Assembly (NCBI GenBank): GCA_008694505.1
Contig: VZDJ01007749.1
Span: 8,640,601-8,704,600, forward strand
Origin: Cyanoderma ruficeps
Taxonomy: Eukaryota; Chordata; Aves; Passeriformes; Timaliidae
DNA length: 64,000 nucleotides
Reading direction: 5' to 3'
Notes under the pieces: generated by a model
Seen by the model: only the letters and a program-made list of their open reading frames with translations
The model's database searches: none
Told to the model about the DNA's origin: nothing
Shown here: piece after piece, positions 1 through 13,775 of the stretch
Numbering within the stretch: position 1 is the first letter of the stretch
Layout: each line of letters begins with the position of its first letter
Position numbers and translations under genes: made by a program

Positions 1-3000
1 TATTTCTCTCAGCACCTTAACCTGACCAAAGTTACAGAAATGCATGACAACTGGGATCTGGAGCATCCCAGTGTATTAATACTCCACTAACAAGGACCCA
101 TGACAGATGGATTTTATTGTTTATCTGGAAAAACTGTATTGTATTCTCAAGTCTGTTTCTTTAGCATTCTTTAAAGAAAATCTCTTTGGTCTTTATAGAA
201 AGAGAGAGATTGATACAAATGTCCCTCCATCAGCATCTGACAGGCCAGATGATTTGGAAAGGATATGCTTGCTGAACTGCTTTATGAGTGCCAAGAAAAA
301 CCATGAGCATGGAAAGAAGGTTCCTACCCATGAAGCAGAGGTCTTGCTGCAAGAACCCCAGCCAAAGTTGCTGGTGGATTCAGAGAAATGTTACTAGGTG
401 CCATGTTACAGCTTTTAGGATATCAAATATCACCTGTTACACCTCTAGCACCTTTAGGCTGCTCTACTCCTACAACCCAAACTGTGGAAACTGTTCCTTT
501 CTCCCTTCTTTCCCTTCACCAGCCTTCCTTCCTAAGAGCACAGTTAGAGACCATGATGATATAGGAAGCAGGAATTTCCATCCTGAGGGTCTAGTAGAAA
601 ACAGCTTCTGTGTTTTTCGGATTTTTGTTAGAAACTTGTTTACGTTTCCATATACTCTGAGGGTCCTACAGTCCTTACAACAGGCAGGACTCTGCTTCAG
701 TTAGGCAATGTCCTTTAAAGGTGGGGGCTGTGTGGCTACACAGGCAAAGCTTTGGGAGACAACCATGTAGATGTTCACTTAAAGCATCCTATGGCTGGTG
801 CAAGAGCAGCAGCAGGACCTGCAGTACAACATCCTCAAGCTCTTTGACTTTGCAGTTGTGTCTGCCTTCTTTGAACTAATCTATGACTGTTCCACCTTCT
901 TCTTTTATGTTGTTTGTCCTCTAAACAGTCCTGTGCCCACACCACGCTAAGGTGGAGATGATGTGACTGCTGGGGTTTGACCCATCCCAGTGAGACCTCT
1001 GGAGTGTATTGTCTGTGTGCCAAAAGGACACTGAGGAATAGTATATTCACAATGGGAAGATGCACAAAGGTCCAAGGATCTAGTTAACCTACTGGGGCAT
1101 AGCACAAATCATTACTTGTTTTGGTTCTGAATTTTGCTCCAAGTATTTTTGTAAGTCCACATCCTGCAGGTTTGAATGCATGAATTTACTTTTTCCCCAT
1201 CCAGAGCAGAGTTCCTAGTGTGAGACAAATATTCCATTCAGTGTGGAGATGCTACTCTAGTGGCTGCAAAAAAAAAGACACCAAGTTTACAATTGTCCCA
1301 CAAGATCAGAATTGCAAATGCACCTTTAATATTGCAAGAGGGTGAGGGAAGTGGACTCCTTGCAGTCATAAATTTTCTGTATTTTTGCTATAAAGAAAAC
1401 TTTGCACTGTACAAACAAAATGAATGAAACTTTGCAGAGCTCTTATATTTCAACAGGCTTTAAAAAAGAATTAATGAGAAGTCAGAAGACATCTTCTCCC
1501 AGATGAAGTATTATTCTTGTCATTATGGTATAATAAAATTATTTTTTATTGTTTTCTCTTCAGAGGTTCAAGACAGATGATAATTTAGATTTTCTCTAAT
1601 ACTAGTCTGCTAGAAATGCTAGACCGATGATGTACCAATAGATCATGAGATTTATACTATAGTTGTAGCTTAGGACAGTGACATATTTAAGTACTGTGCT
1701 TAATGTTACTGGAAAGTCCAGGTCTAAAATGACTGAATAGAGACCCTGAGAGCAAGTGGGAAAGAAAACATCACCTTTTCCCACCAGGTAACAAAATAGT
1801 TTGAGCTCTAGTTGCCCTGATGTCAAATACAGTACTGTCTTTGAGAAAAAACAGAGTTGAGAACATGTGGCATTTAAAATAAGACTTTTTTGAGACAAAA
1901 ATTTGCAATAGGTCTTTATCATACTGCAGTTTTTCTCTTTCTGGTCCTGCATAGAAGCATTGCAACACCTCGACTTTGTTAACAAACCCCTGTATTGACA
2001 TTTCGTTTGAGGAAATGGAAATTTTTCAATGGAAATTTTGAACCACACTTGAGTAACATGATCTCAGACTGAAGATCACATCCAACATGCTGGCCTGTGC
2101 ATGGAAATCAGGAGGACTTTTGCTTCAGTATGAACTAAATAGATATTTGCTTCAGTTTAACTAAAGCAAATCCCTGTTCTGGTTCGGTTCCCTCTACGTT
2201 CACCATGCAGTTTAGTTCTTCTGCTTATGAAGACCCTCATCCAGCATCCTTGATAAGGCAAATGGAAGCTTACATTGATTTAGAAGTTTTTGGAAACTGC
2301 TGCTGCTCAACTTCTGAAGCTATGAATGGTTTCATGTTTCATTTTAAGAAACAAGAAGGAGCAGACCTGTATGGTCTGTTGCTATGTGCTGATTAAAAAT
2401 ATTGCTGCTGCCTTTATTTCTCTTTGAGTCTTAAGTAAATTTAAGAAAAAAAAAATCACAACTGTGTATTCTATATACTTACTTTGGATGGCACATGTAG
2501 GCTAGTCTGTCTAATCTGTCATGAGAGAGAGTATGGCTTTCCCAACAGGCCATTCAAAACAGAGGTTAAGCTTAAACATCAGATTTTCCCTTTGGAGAGA
2601 CCACCTTCTCTCTGTGCAGGGTGTAGGAAGGACTGTGGACAGTAGCAGCAAAAGGTTTGGGTTAGAATGTAGGAGAACATTGTGACTCTTTCCCATAGTG
2701 CCTATCCTCATATTTGGGCACTTAAATACATTTGCAAGTCTGTCCCAAAATGACTAAATTGTAGTAATTTCTCTTTGGATTGCTCATTTATAACATGCAT
2801 ACATGCAGCTAATCAATAGATGAGGCAGTGAAACTAGTGGATTTACAACTTAATATGCTGGAGTCAATAATGGGCTTTAAAGACATTTTCAATTCAGAAT
2901 TCAGCACAATATGTTATTTACTAAGCTTACGTGATCTATTTTAACTCCCCAAGTAACTTAAATATCCAAGGAAAATACAGAATCCAAACCAAACTTGTTA

Positions 3001-6000
3001 TGCTACAGTTTTCAAGTAATATTTCAGTATTTACATTTTTCACCTCTTCCCTAACTAATTTGTCTGGCTGGTGAAAGGCACAAGCAGTTCAGACTTTTCT
3101 CTTTTGGCAGGAGCTTTTCGCTGAGAAGCCCAACCTACACTAGGAGGGAGTAATGAAAGAACATGATGAAAGTCCTTGTTTTATTTAGGCATTAATGTTT
3201 CAAAGTGAAGCTTAGCTAGCTGCTTCCCTTGTTCCCATGCAGCAGACATAGCTGTCTGCTTTTCTGTGTATGTATATGAACACAGTGTTCACCTGACAGC
3301 ATAGAAAATGGGAATGGGCAGTCTGCAGACACAGCTTCATATGCTGTGTCAAGGTGAGTTTCTTCCCCACAGTGCTTACTTTTCATGTAAGCTTGGAGTA
3401 GAGGGAATTGTACACATGTGATCCTAGGAGGATCTGGATGTTCATCCATCCACGTTCATTTGGGTTTACTTGGTTTCAAGACTTCAATCGTGAAGGCAGA
3501 TTCTCTTCCAGTTGCTCTACCAAACTCCATAACCACTCTTTTTTATTGTCTCCTTTTCAAGCCTTTCCTCAGTGTGGAGTTGATTCCAAGCCTTCATATG
3601 GCAAGACACAGCTGCAAAGGGACACAGAAATATAGAACATGTTCTTTACTGGACCTTGTTGTTTTCATCAACAGGGCAGTCCATGGCAGCTGCAATGGGA
3701 AAACAAGATTTGTGTTCCTTTTTACCTTCATGTGACATGGGAGCTTTTCAGCCTCCTCACTGAGGCTCTCCACTAGCTCATGCAGCCAGAAGCGGCACAG
3801 ATCCCCTGCAGCAATCCCCTACTCCAAAGCTGGGGGAACATCTGGAAGGAAAGTGTCAGATCTCTGCTCAACCTCTCAGTATTTTGATGGGAAGCTGTGC
3901 TTTGCTGAGGAATATGTTTCTGAAGTGTATACCTAAATGTGTGTCTGATCAATATCTCCTGCTACTATTCAGAAAATAGGTTGAACTTCCCTCCAGGCAC
4001 AGAAAAGAGAGAAGTCATCCCTCCCTGCATAAACGCTGTGTGCTCCTGGCCTTCTGCTAATGGTGCCTGCTCTATACAAAAAGGTGCAGAGCAAATCTCT
4101 TTTTCTTGGCTTATACTGGCATAATTGGACTGCACCTTTCCCAAATGGCTACCTGCATACTTTCCTTTACTTTCAGCCAGTCTCTGCTTGGAAAGCAGGT
4201 ATCTTCATGTGGGAAGTGTAAAGCATTGAGGAAAGGAATTGAAAACCTGGTGAAGAAAAAAGCCTTTTGAGAAATGGGGTTTGTACTTCTGAGCCCTTAA
4301 TTTTTTTAAAACACCCAGTTCATTTTAAAGGTGACATTTTAAGTTCAGTCACATACTCAGGCTAAACTTTGGGCTTTATAATGGAGCTCCAAGTAAATTG
4401 TTTATGCTTACCTTTTAATGTCTCTCAGAAGTGATTACATGCAGAGCAGGCAAAGTTTGAATGAAGAGCTAGGACTGTTCAGTACAGGGCAAAGAAAAAG
4501 GAATAAAAAATAGGAAGTAAAAACCTTTTAGTCTCCTTTAAAATGCTGCTTTTATTTCCCATTGTGTTGGCAGAAAGCAGGGATTTAAAGCTGTGAATTG
4601 CCTGGAGGCTGTGCTATCTTCCTCTACTTAGCTGCAGTTAGAACTGCTCTTTTTTGCATGTGTTGGGTGAGAGAGACAAGGACTCAGAATGATTGAGAAA
4701 AGGGAATAAACTAAGCTTGCATTTAGCAATAATATGACACTTCTATTGTACCTGTGTAAAATGAGATCAAAACCAATAACTATAGTTTCCTGAAGCTGCA
4801 CACAGGAACGAACACAGGAGGATATCCTGAGACTTAATTAATTAATGTTTGCAACATGATGTGAGATCCTATGACGAAAAGTAATATATAACTGCAAAGT
4901 CCTAATTTTATGGAGCACAACTGACAGTCAGTGCCATTTTCAAGGAAACTGATGTGGGAGTTCACCTGCAATCTGTGTTAAGATTCAGACTGTCCTTGTA
5001 CAAGTCCCCTTAAAGATTTCCTTCAAACTCTTTTTTTCTCTTTACCTTTCTCTTTCCCTGTTACGGCTGTTGAGCTGTGCAAAGGCAAAAATTGAAAATA
5101 ATTGCTTTCATAGGGGAAAACCAAGAAGTCTTTCCTCTGCCTTCCATTCACCAAAACTACAGCCAAAGTCTCTTTTTCAAATTCTACTGGAAAGAGAAAT
5201 TTTGAGATACTGCACCCAGGTAATTTTAAGATCAGATGGAAAAGGTTTTACAGTGTTCAGAGCTACTTTTCCTGACATTATCATACAAGATGTTATTGGA
5301 AGGAGATAAAGAAGGCATCTCATGGCACACATATTTGAAGTCAAAAATGTAATAGGGTTAATGTGAATTATTGGAAAACAAAACTTCAAATGAAACCAGA
5401 AGGCAAGATATTTGGTCATGACAAAAGCTCATTCTTTGTGCAACAAAGTAAAACTGAGTGCCGTAAGATACCTTGAGTTGAGAAGTTCATGGACATAAAT
5501 TACCAGATTTTTATGGATAGCAAAAACATTCATGATTTCATTACCTTGGTTGATAAAGCTGCTACCACTCTGGACATTATTAGGAAAAAGAAAAAAAAAA
5601 AAAAGAGAGAGAGAGAGAGACTAAGAAGAGTGATGTTGATGTGGCAGTCCAGATTTTTTGTTTGTTCTGATTCTGGCCATCAGCCAAAATATCAAATGGA
5701 AAATACGGTTTATGGCATTAGGAAAAAATATAACATTAACCCCCTAATGCTCCATATTAAGGATGCACCCCCTACCATTTGCAGGTTTGAGCCCTTAGGC
5801 TCTAGCTGCTGTTGACAGCAGCAGTGGTTTTTTTTTTCTCTTGCCATGTCTACAGACATTGTGGAATAAATCCATGAGAGAAACCCCACTCCTAAATGTT
5901 AACAAATAGTGGATGGAAAGTCGTTGCTCATCAGGAGCACTGCATGTGCTACTTATGTTACACATAATCTTGGAGTTCAGCTGGATGAGTGCACCAGTAG

Positions 6001-7062
6001 TAATGAGGAGGCACAAACTCCAACCAGGCTTTGTGTGCTTGACTTTCTTAGCTTTTTACCTTCCCTGAAGACATGTTTCTACCCCAGATTATAAAGTTCC
6101 ACCTGAAAGATGCTTCATTCCTATTCCCCTTATCACCAAGCCAGATTGCAAGTTCTGCACAGCCTTGATGTGTTTATGCAGATTCCATGTTATGTGGTGT
6201 GTGAGTTTGGAACGGCACACAAATCTCCCAGCTCAATTCTGTAGGGTTTGACATTGCTTTAATACCATGCTGCATGTTACATACCATGAAATCTTTGCTG
6301 ATGAAGCTGCTCTCTCCTCTCTCACTCCCACCAGCTCTCCACAAAGCATGCCCCACTCAGCTAAAGATCAGGACATACAAGATTTGCACATTTTTCCAAG
6401 GGTGACACATATGTGTTTTTTGTTGGGATTCAAGTATCCTATGTTATGCTCTATTGTGTCTCAAATAGTACTATTTTTTTTTTTTTTACCCTTTAGATGT
6501 AGCCTGTCCTATTTTGAAGAGAAACTTAGTCTAGTTGTTCATATTCAACCTGATTACTGAACACAAAAAGTACCATTTGGGATAAGTAGTGATGTCAGCT
6601 TTGAACTTACTAAACCCAAAGTTTATGGGAAACTGTCCCATCATCTATCTAGTTTATAAAAAGAGCTGCTTCTTTCCTTCTGCCTCACTTTCTAACTGTG
6701 AGGATTAATAAACATGGTTTAAAGTGGAAAAATATGGGGGGGAAAATAAGGTGAAATATGGTTTATTATACAGTAGGTCTTGTGAGTGTTGTTAGAGATA
6801 AAATATTAATGTTAGGAAAACATGTTGACATCGTCCTCTAGATGGTGCCTACAGTGGAATGTCATGTCATTGATATTTTGGTTTATTTGGTTTATTTAGT
6901 CATGAAGAAAAATAAATCTTTTTTTGGGTTTCATTATTTCTTAGTAGAAATTAGACAAATACAGATGAAAATACATTTTTGAGAAGGTGCCATTTGGTGA
7001 TGCTTGATGAATTTTAAAGAAATAATTATTTTTTAAAAAGATAAGATAAAAGCAAAAAAGAG
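1..7062 (+). other. USH2A: USH2A intron (left part), no exon seen
   Basis: No stretch here reads as an FN3 module bounded by splice sites, and the open frames lack recognisable families. I read the whole block as intron preceding the first visible USH2A exon at 13548. It contains a poly-A run followed by a (GA)n microsatellite at about 5591-5620 and a T-run near 6473-6487. An unrecognised small exon or regulatory element cannot be excluded from sequence alone. Confidence 0.7.
5591..5620. repeat. A-run plus (GA)n microsatellite
   Basis: Fourteen consecutive A are followed directly by eight GA units. This is a simple repeat inside USH2A intron sequence and is probably length-variable between individuals. 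Confidence 0.9.
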
Positions 7063-7286
7063 NNNNNNNNNNNNNNNNNNNNNNNNNNNNNNNNNNNNNN
7101 NNNNNNNNNNNNNNNNNNNNNNNNNNNNNNNNNNNNNNNNNNNNNNNNNNNNNNNNNNNNNNNNNNNNNNNNNNNNNNNNNNNNNNNNNNNNNNNNNNNN
7201 NNNNNNNNNNNNNNNNNNNNNNNNNNNNNNNNNNNNNNNNNNNNNNNNNNNNNNNNNNNNNNNNNNNNNNNNNNNNNNNNNNNNNN
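7063..7286. other. Assembly gap (224 N)
   Basis: Unknown bases. The right flank (7287-7309) is a GGAGA repeat and the left flank is A/G-rich, so the gap probably reflects an unresolved purine-rich tandem repeat. The true length may differ from 224. Confidence 0.95.
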
Positions 7287-7309
7287 GGAGAGGAGAGGAG
7301 AGGAGAGGA
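7287..7309. repeat. (GGAGA)n purine repeat at gap edge
   Basis: Pentameric GGAGA units run from the end of the N stretch up to the sequence atcactg. A six-frame reading passes through the gap only because N gives no stop codons, so it has no coding meaning. Confidence 0.85.
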
Positions 7310-10300
7310 TCACTGAAATAGCAATGTTGACTTTGCCCAAAGAGGTTTCTTTAAGGTTTTACCATCAAAAGTGGAACATCACTGGTGTTTTAAGTGTACC
7401 GCTACCTAAAGACCAACTTGATTTTATTTGATTTCGTTTTAATGTGCAATGAATCCTAGTTTTCTTTGTGTTGCTTTGCTTTCAAGTCAAAGCTAGGGAT
7501 TCGGATGCCTGGTGAGACTGCTGAGGTCCCAGGTGTGCCAGGAAAGAAAACTGTCTACTGTGAAAATAGACAGCAACTCCACGAGACAGATTCAGCTACA
7601 TGCAATTCACAGTTCCTTACATGCCCTGCCAGGAAGGAGGAAAATTAATTGCAATGCAGTATTTCTATATCAGGTATTAATTGTTGTTTGCAGAATATTT
7701 TTAATTTCGATTAGTGCTGTTTTTAAAGGGTTTTTTCTGTTTAAGCCCATGTAGGACAGTTGGCATAGGAAATGATTCCGTCCTGTGGTAAGTGACACAG
7801 GGTGTGCAGATTAGGGTTTTGATTAAAAATGCTGCCAGCAGGGTGCTGTTAGGAAAGGATGAGAACATGGGGTCACAGAGGAGAGAAAAGTTGTGTTCTC
7901 TAGTGTTGATGGCAAAACTACCGTTTGTCTTAAAAATAAATTACAAGAACATTCTTAGAGTTTAAAAAAAAGAAAGCTTTACTTTTACCAGGAATCTCAA
8001 GGAAAGAATGTTTTATGATCATGTAATCAATGCTTATATTTTAATAAGAAGCCATTTTATGTGCTTTACTTTGTGGGCTGAATTTATTCTAATGCATTTT
8101 TAAACTAAAATTTCCTACATGTATTTATAGAAAAGCAACCTCGAATGTAATGAATTTTTGAAAGTCATTTCCTAGCCACTGTAAGAGAAAAGACTGCATT
8201 GATCCATCTCAGGGCTGGGAAAGAAAGAGAGTCCTTTCATCCCAACAAAAGACAATTTGGATGAACGCTCCCTAGGCAAAAATGTTTAAAAATTATTTCA
8301 GGTTTAATAAGGGACTGTCTGGACTTATGAACTATTAAAATTTTATTTAAATATTTGTCTAGTTTTAGTCTTTGTGTTTTTATTTGCCATAAAAATTATT
8401 ACCTGTGTGGTACATTTTGCTGCTATTGAAAGCCTGTTAAGTCATATCAAATAATCAAGTAATTATTTAAAATTAAATATACGTGTTGAAAGACAACTTT
8501 AAAATTCTAAAATGAAATGTACAGTTCTTAAAATGTAAAATTTGAAGAGTGAAATTTACAAAAAAAATTTAATGAAAAATCTAAAATTATTTTTTATACA
8601 AATTGGAAGGAAAATAACTAGTGCAACATTAATTTCTTGTAAAAATGGAAATTCTGGTTACCTGTAAGCAAGATAATTTCTGGTTAAATGAATAACATGT
8701 TGGTTTTTCTGTTTGACTAACCTTTGAGATTTTTCAGTACTACCATGGGAATAATTTATATTCCAGTCCTCACTGCTACAGGAATAGACTCATAGATTAC
8801 TTGTGTATCCATAAGTTATATCCTTGTGAATCTGAGCATAAGGCTTAGATTTTTTAATGGAAAAGACACAGTGTGCATGATATAAGCCCAAGGAGGAAGG
8901 CAGCCCAAGAACAAGTTAGTGTTTGCATGTGAATATGAGCTCAGTGTAATGTTTAGAGTGAAGGCAAGGGGCTAAGAATAGTCTGGGAAAGAATAGTGAA
9001 CGTCAGAGTCAAGGTAGAAGTGCTCCCAGTGCTTTGCAGAAAATGGCAGATGAGAGCTGGATAAGATGATAATGACAAAGGTGAGGATAAACTGAGTATT
9101 TTTATAAACTCCCAAGCATTCCCCCTCACTTCGGTCATAAGTGGAGGAATCTGTTTGACTTCCTTGATGGAGAATTCAAAAATGTTAGTCAGATGATGGT
9201 TGAACTGATGTTCTGGCTGTCAGGGGGCCATAGCTTTATCCTCCCTTGTCCAGGGACAATTCCCCATCTCTGCCTCTGGACAAGAGGGTGTTCTACTGAA
9301 CTGCCTTCCCATTGTTTGTGTCTATGGGTTAAAAAAGAGCTGTTTTGGATCCCTGTGCCACTACAATTAGCAGTGTGATAGTGTCTGATGCCACTGGGTT
9401 TAGTTAGCTCATTCACAGAAAGAATGAGCTAGCTTTTTATTCAGCTATACAAGATACCTGCAAGTAGACATTATGGTACAAAGAGAAGACAGGGAGAGAG
9501 AAGAAACCAGAGCCTAACCTTAACATGACTGGTGATGACTTGCTGAGCTTTGATTATTACCCCTGAAGAAGGGACAGATATTCAGGCTGCCTGTTGGGCA
9601 GCTCTTCAGTGGTTCAGAGATCTTCTGATGTGTCTGTCACGGTTTGAACTCATTCCCTGAGACCTAGGCAACTGGATAAGCTGGCCTGCCTTGAAAGAAG
9701 AGGAAAAGCCCAGAGTGACACCCCTGGAAAGTGCTGCTTCATCACATCGATAGTTTCAAAGATGACTAGGTTGTGTAGTTGTATCCAGTTTAAACATTTG
9801 TGCAGGGAGTCCACCCGTGCAGAGTATTATTGACAGCTACAGATCAATGCTAATTTTTGATCATTTTCAACCTACAAAGACCTCTTGACCCTGTTGCCAC
9901 CTTAGGGGCACTTCAAGTAGTCAAAAGCAATCACGGTAGGCAGTGTAAAATCATCAGACCCTTGAAGGCTGCACAGCCTTGCCTGTGCCTGGGAGGAGGA
10001 CCAAGAGGTAGTGAGGAAGGCAGGCACCTTGCATTATGGATGCCACTGCCTTTGAACGGCATGAAAGACTATGCTAATTTGTTTCCAGACTTTAAGTGAC
10101 TTCTGTGTTCATGAATTAAAAAAAAAACAAACAAAAAAGGCAATCTGAAGCAAATCTTGACGAATGCATTATTCATGATTCATGTTCTCTCGTTTTATGC
10201 TTGGAAAAATGTGTTAAAACAAGGTTTTCTTTTGAATAACTTTTATCCTAATCTACAGTGAGAAGAGTGGAATTAGTGGAGGAGTGTATTTGTTGCTGTT

Positions 10301-13300
10301 AACAGCTTGTGCTCCCGTTGGCAGCATGTGAAGCACTTTACAGAGCAAAACCAAAAGTCCTGCCTGGAGTAGTGGTGGTGCTGCTAGAGCTACTCCAAGG
10401 GAGGAAACCAGGCTGCCAAAAGCAAGGACCGTGTCAAAGGCTGGGCTCTGGGCTACAGGGTGTGATCAAGTCACAGTGGCTTGTCACAACCTCTCTCCTC
10501 TGTCAGGTGTCCATTTCTGTAGTGTTTACATGGAAAGAATGAAAGGGCCATAGAGGAGCAACGGGAGATTGTACACACTTAAATATTTGCCAGAATAGTC
10601 TTAATTTAATTACTGATGGAGTGAGAATGCTTCACAGTTGGGGACAGAGGAAGGAAGTCATGGGCTTGGAGTCCATTGGATTTCATGGTCAGCCAGTCTA
10701 GGAACATTTTAATGCTCACATTAAAAATTTATTTGGTTGGTTTTCTTTTAATGGTGAATGAAATCTGGACTGTTAGCACATGTAAACACGGAAAATATGA
10801 GTTTATGGCTTTGCAGAGGAAGACTGGGAGGATATTCCAGGCAATGGCTTTGTTCTGGTGCCCGTTTAAGGCTGCGTCGTTGCCCGCTGAAGCCAAAGTT
10901 ACAGTGCTATCAGTGCAAGGTGTATTTTACAATTTATATTTGACCATTCCAGCAGGACAGAATTTCTAGACTGAAAATGTCATGGGAGGACATAAAGTGA
11001 TTCTTAAAATGAATCACCGGGTCTGCCATCCATACTTTTTCAGCATCAGCCTTTAAGCTGAGCAAATTCACTACTAGCAATGGCAGCAGTGCAGGGGGAG
11101 AAAGTGTGGCTCTGTATTCTGGGAGTACATCCCCTGAGCTTACTTCAAAACCAAACAAAACAAAAATACATGTAAACCGTTTGCTCTTCAAGAAGTATCT
11201 GTAGGAGCCAGGGATAAAAGTCATCCCTGGAAGGAATGGTTTAGCAGTCCCCAGAGAACATGATGAACTGTAGGCAAGGAAATCCCTCCATCCTTGTTTC
11301 ATTTCAAAGTGTAGTGAGGATTGTAAATAATTAAATCTTGGGGTTTAGCGAGAAAATGGTAGAGGGTGATGAAAAATATGCCAGTTTTCTGGTTAAAAAT
11401 AGAAATCTAGTGTTTTGTAGCATTGCTGCCACAGAAACCCACCCGATGATGCAGCTCATTAAAAAGCAGAGCCATTGCTTTTTGTCTGATGTTTTTAATA
11501 TGTTTTTGTACCTTCAGAGAGCCTCTGTGTAGCAGTTCAGGGGCAGTAATTTAATGCTGTGTGCTCCCTTCCTCCCATCCCCACCCCCGAACCATGGAAT
11601 GTAAATTTTAGGCTTTTAAAAGTTCTGTTTTGAAAACCTAATAGATAGCTGTCCTCGTAAAAACTATTAATACAGACTACATCCAATTGTAAAGCTAATT
11701 TTAATCATGTTTTGTGCCAACATAATTTCTGATGCCAGATTTTTATGCTAAGCATGAGCCTCGATTTAAACGTGGTTCTTTAACCTGCAGTTCATAATTT
11801 TGCAGTCGGCTGTATAGGTTTTTTGGCTATGGCAGTTTAAACGCTTCCACTTTCAAGGATCTAAGCCATAAATGTTTATTAAAAGAATCTATAATGAAAT
11901 CAGGTTTGTTATTTTTTTAATGGCTGCCTTGAGTATGTTGGATGACTGAACGCACGTTGTTAATCATTAAGTACTCATGTTACAAAAAGTGTTTGATAGT
12001 ATTGCCATCTAGGGGCTGAACGAAATTCTCCGTACTGAAATAAACTGTAATTGAACAGGTGCTGCTATTGACAATATACATATGTTTTTGCTTTATAGCC
12101 CACATGCTTTCCATGTTTCTTATGACAAAAGATATCTCTAAATGTCCCACAGCAGCCAGAGCTTTTTTTATATATAATCTGTTCGAGGTGATTGCTATTT
12201 GCATTTCAGCTTATGCTTTTTTGGCAGTGATGACTGGGAATTCCTAACAAAGAATTATACTTTTTTGCATTATTAATCTTGCTAGTGTTTGCCCTGTTTA
12301 ACAGAAAAAAGGAATCATTTATCAGAAAAGTATGTTTATAATCTGTACTTGTGGCATCTTCAGATTTAATATTCATAATGGTCATTCAAATGCTGTGCTA
12401 TATTTATCTAAAAGACTAACTCATTGTTTTGAGGAAATAACTATTTAAATATTTATGGTCTAACTTTTAATATTTAAAAAAAGAAATTAATATTTCTTTA
12501 AAATTTGTTTCTGAGTCTGATAGCTCAACAAATGTTTAAATATTAAACAATTGGAAATGTTAGCATTTAACAACTTAATACAACTTACTGACACAGGGAA
12601 ATTGACTTCAGCTCTTTCTATCACATGAAGGCAGCTGAATTCCTGCGCTCCCTTTCTTGTGGTCTATATAATTCATGCCAAAGTACAGCTGAAAATGAGA
12701 TTAAATATATCAACGATCAGCTGAACTCCTTTTGTCTTTGTTTCTCTGATCAGACACATCTGCACAGTCTCCTACTGGAACATGTTACTCCTGATCTTTG
12801 TTGGTCAGTGTTCATTTTGTGACTGTTCAACATGATTCCATGGTTGTTTTCCCTTCCTGTCTAGATCAGATTTTGTGCTGAGGCTTTCCTTGCATGAGCA
12901 GTGTCAGATGCTGTTTGGGGTGAGCTGGGATGCTAGTGGTCCCTCCTGGCCATGGCTGATGTCCATCAGCCTGCATCCCCACCACACCCCTCTGCTGGGC
13001 TGTGCTCTGGTGTGCAGCAGGTCAGCCACAGTCCTTGCAGCCCTGGCTGAGCCCGGTGGGATTCACAAATTGTTTATCCAGATTACCATGGCCTGAGTAG
13101 CTAGAACAGGACAGCAAGCCTATGAAATGTCACATGTACACACAAGATGTGTAAGATTTCTGTGGAGGAAGGCATCACTCATGTACCACAGGTTTTTACA
13201 TGTTTGTGTCCAATTCCAGGAAGCTTCATCCTCACTGAGCAAGCTCAGACACATGCTGAATGAACTGTAAGTTGTGTCTTAGCTGAGATTCAGACTGTGG

Positions 13301-13547
13301 AGGACTCCCAAGGAATTCACTCCAAAGGCTACATCATAATAATAGATAATTTTTTTAAACCCTAAGAATTTCTTTTTGAGGCTCAATCATAAAAAAACCA
13401 CCAAAAAAAAAATCCTAGTAACCAGATGGGGTATTCTGCAAAGCAGTCAGAAGTGACCCAGAGCTGAGGCCTCATTTTCCAAGTGACATAAACCACAGAT
13501 GCTGATTACTTTTTTAACTAACTCAAACATCTGTATTCTTGCTTCAG
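7310..13547 (+). other. USH2A: USH2A intron, AT-rich, no exon seen
   Basis: Noncoding by inspection. About 8030-8750 and 11640-12600 are strongly AT-rich. No splice-bounded FN3 reading was found up to the acceptor at 13546-13547. At about 9636 there is a short stretch that looks like the start of an avian LTR, but no other LTR structure follows. Confidence 0.7.
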
Positions 13548-13775
13548 GGAACAAAGCATCAGGCTCATTTATTTGGATTGAAACCTTTCACAACATATCA
13601 TATTCATGTCGTAGCTGTAAACAACGCCGGGCAGGTTTCAAGCCCCTGGACATCTGTGCGCACTTTGGAAGCTTCACCCAGTGGCCTGAGCAACTTCACT
13701 GTGGAAAAGAAAGAAAATGGCAGGGCTCTGCTGCTAAAATGGTCAGAGCCCTCCCATCCCAATGGTGTGATTAAG
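13548..13775 (+). CDS. USH2A: USH2A exon (human exon 62 equivalent), FN3
   Basis: 228 nt, phase 0 to 0; acceptor cttcag, donor AAG|GTAATC. It encodes the C-terminal half of one FN3 domain (PFTTYHIHVVAVNNAG core, ending TLEASPSG) and the first strands of the next (ALLLKWSEPSHPNGVIK). The domain junction lies at about residue 46. The length equals human exon 62 as I recall it (c.12067-12294). Confidence 0.95.

Noticed and set aside
288..704. Overlapping 96- and 138-codon plus-strand frames at the left end
   Set aside because: No family features or suitable splice sites in an USH2A-compatible phase; treated as intron.
7026..7340. 104-codon minus-strand frame
   Set aside because: Mostly N bases; open only because the gap contains no stops.
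9630..9700. Short stretch tgtcacggtttgaac resembling the start of an avian LTR
   Set aside because: No TATA box, poly(A) signal, matching end or target duplication follows, so I do not call an element.
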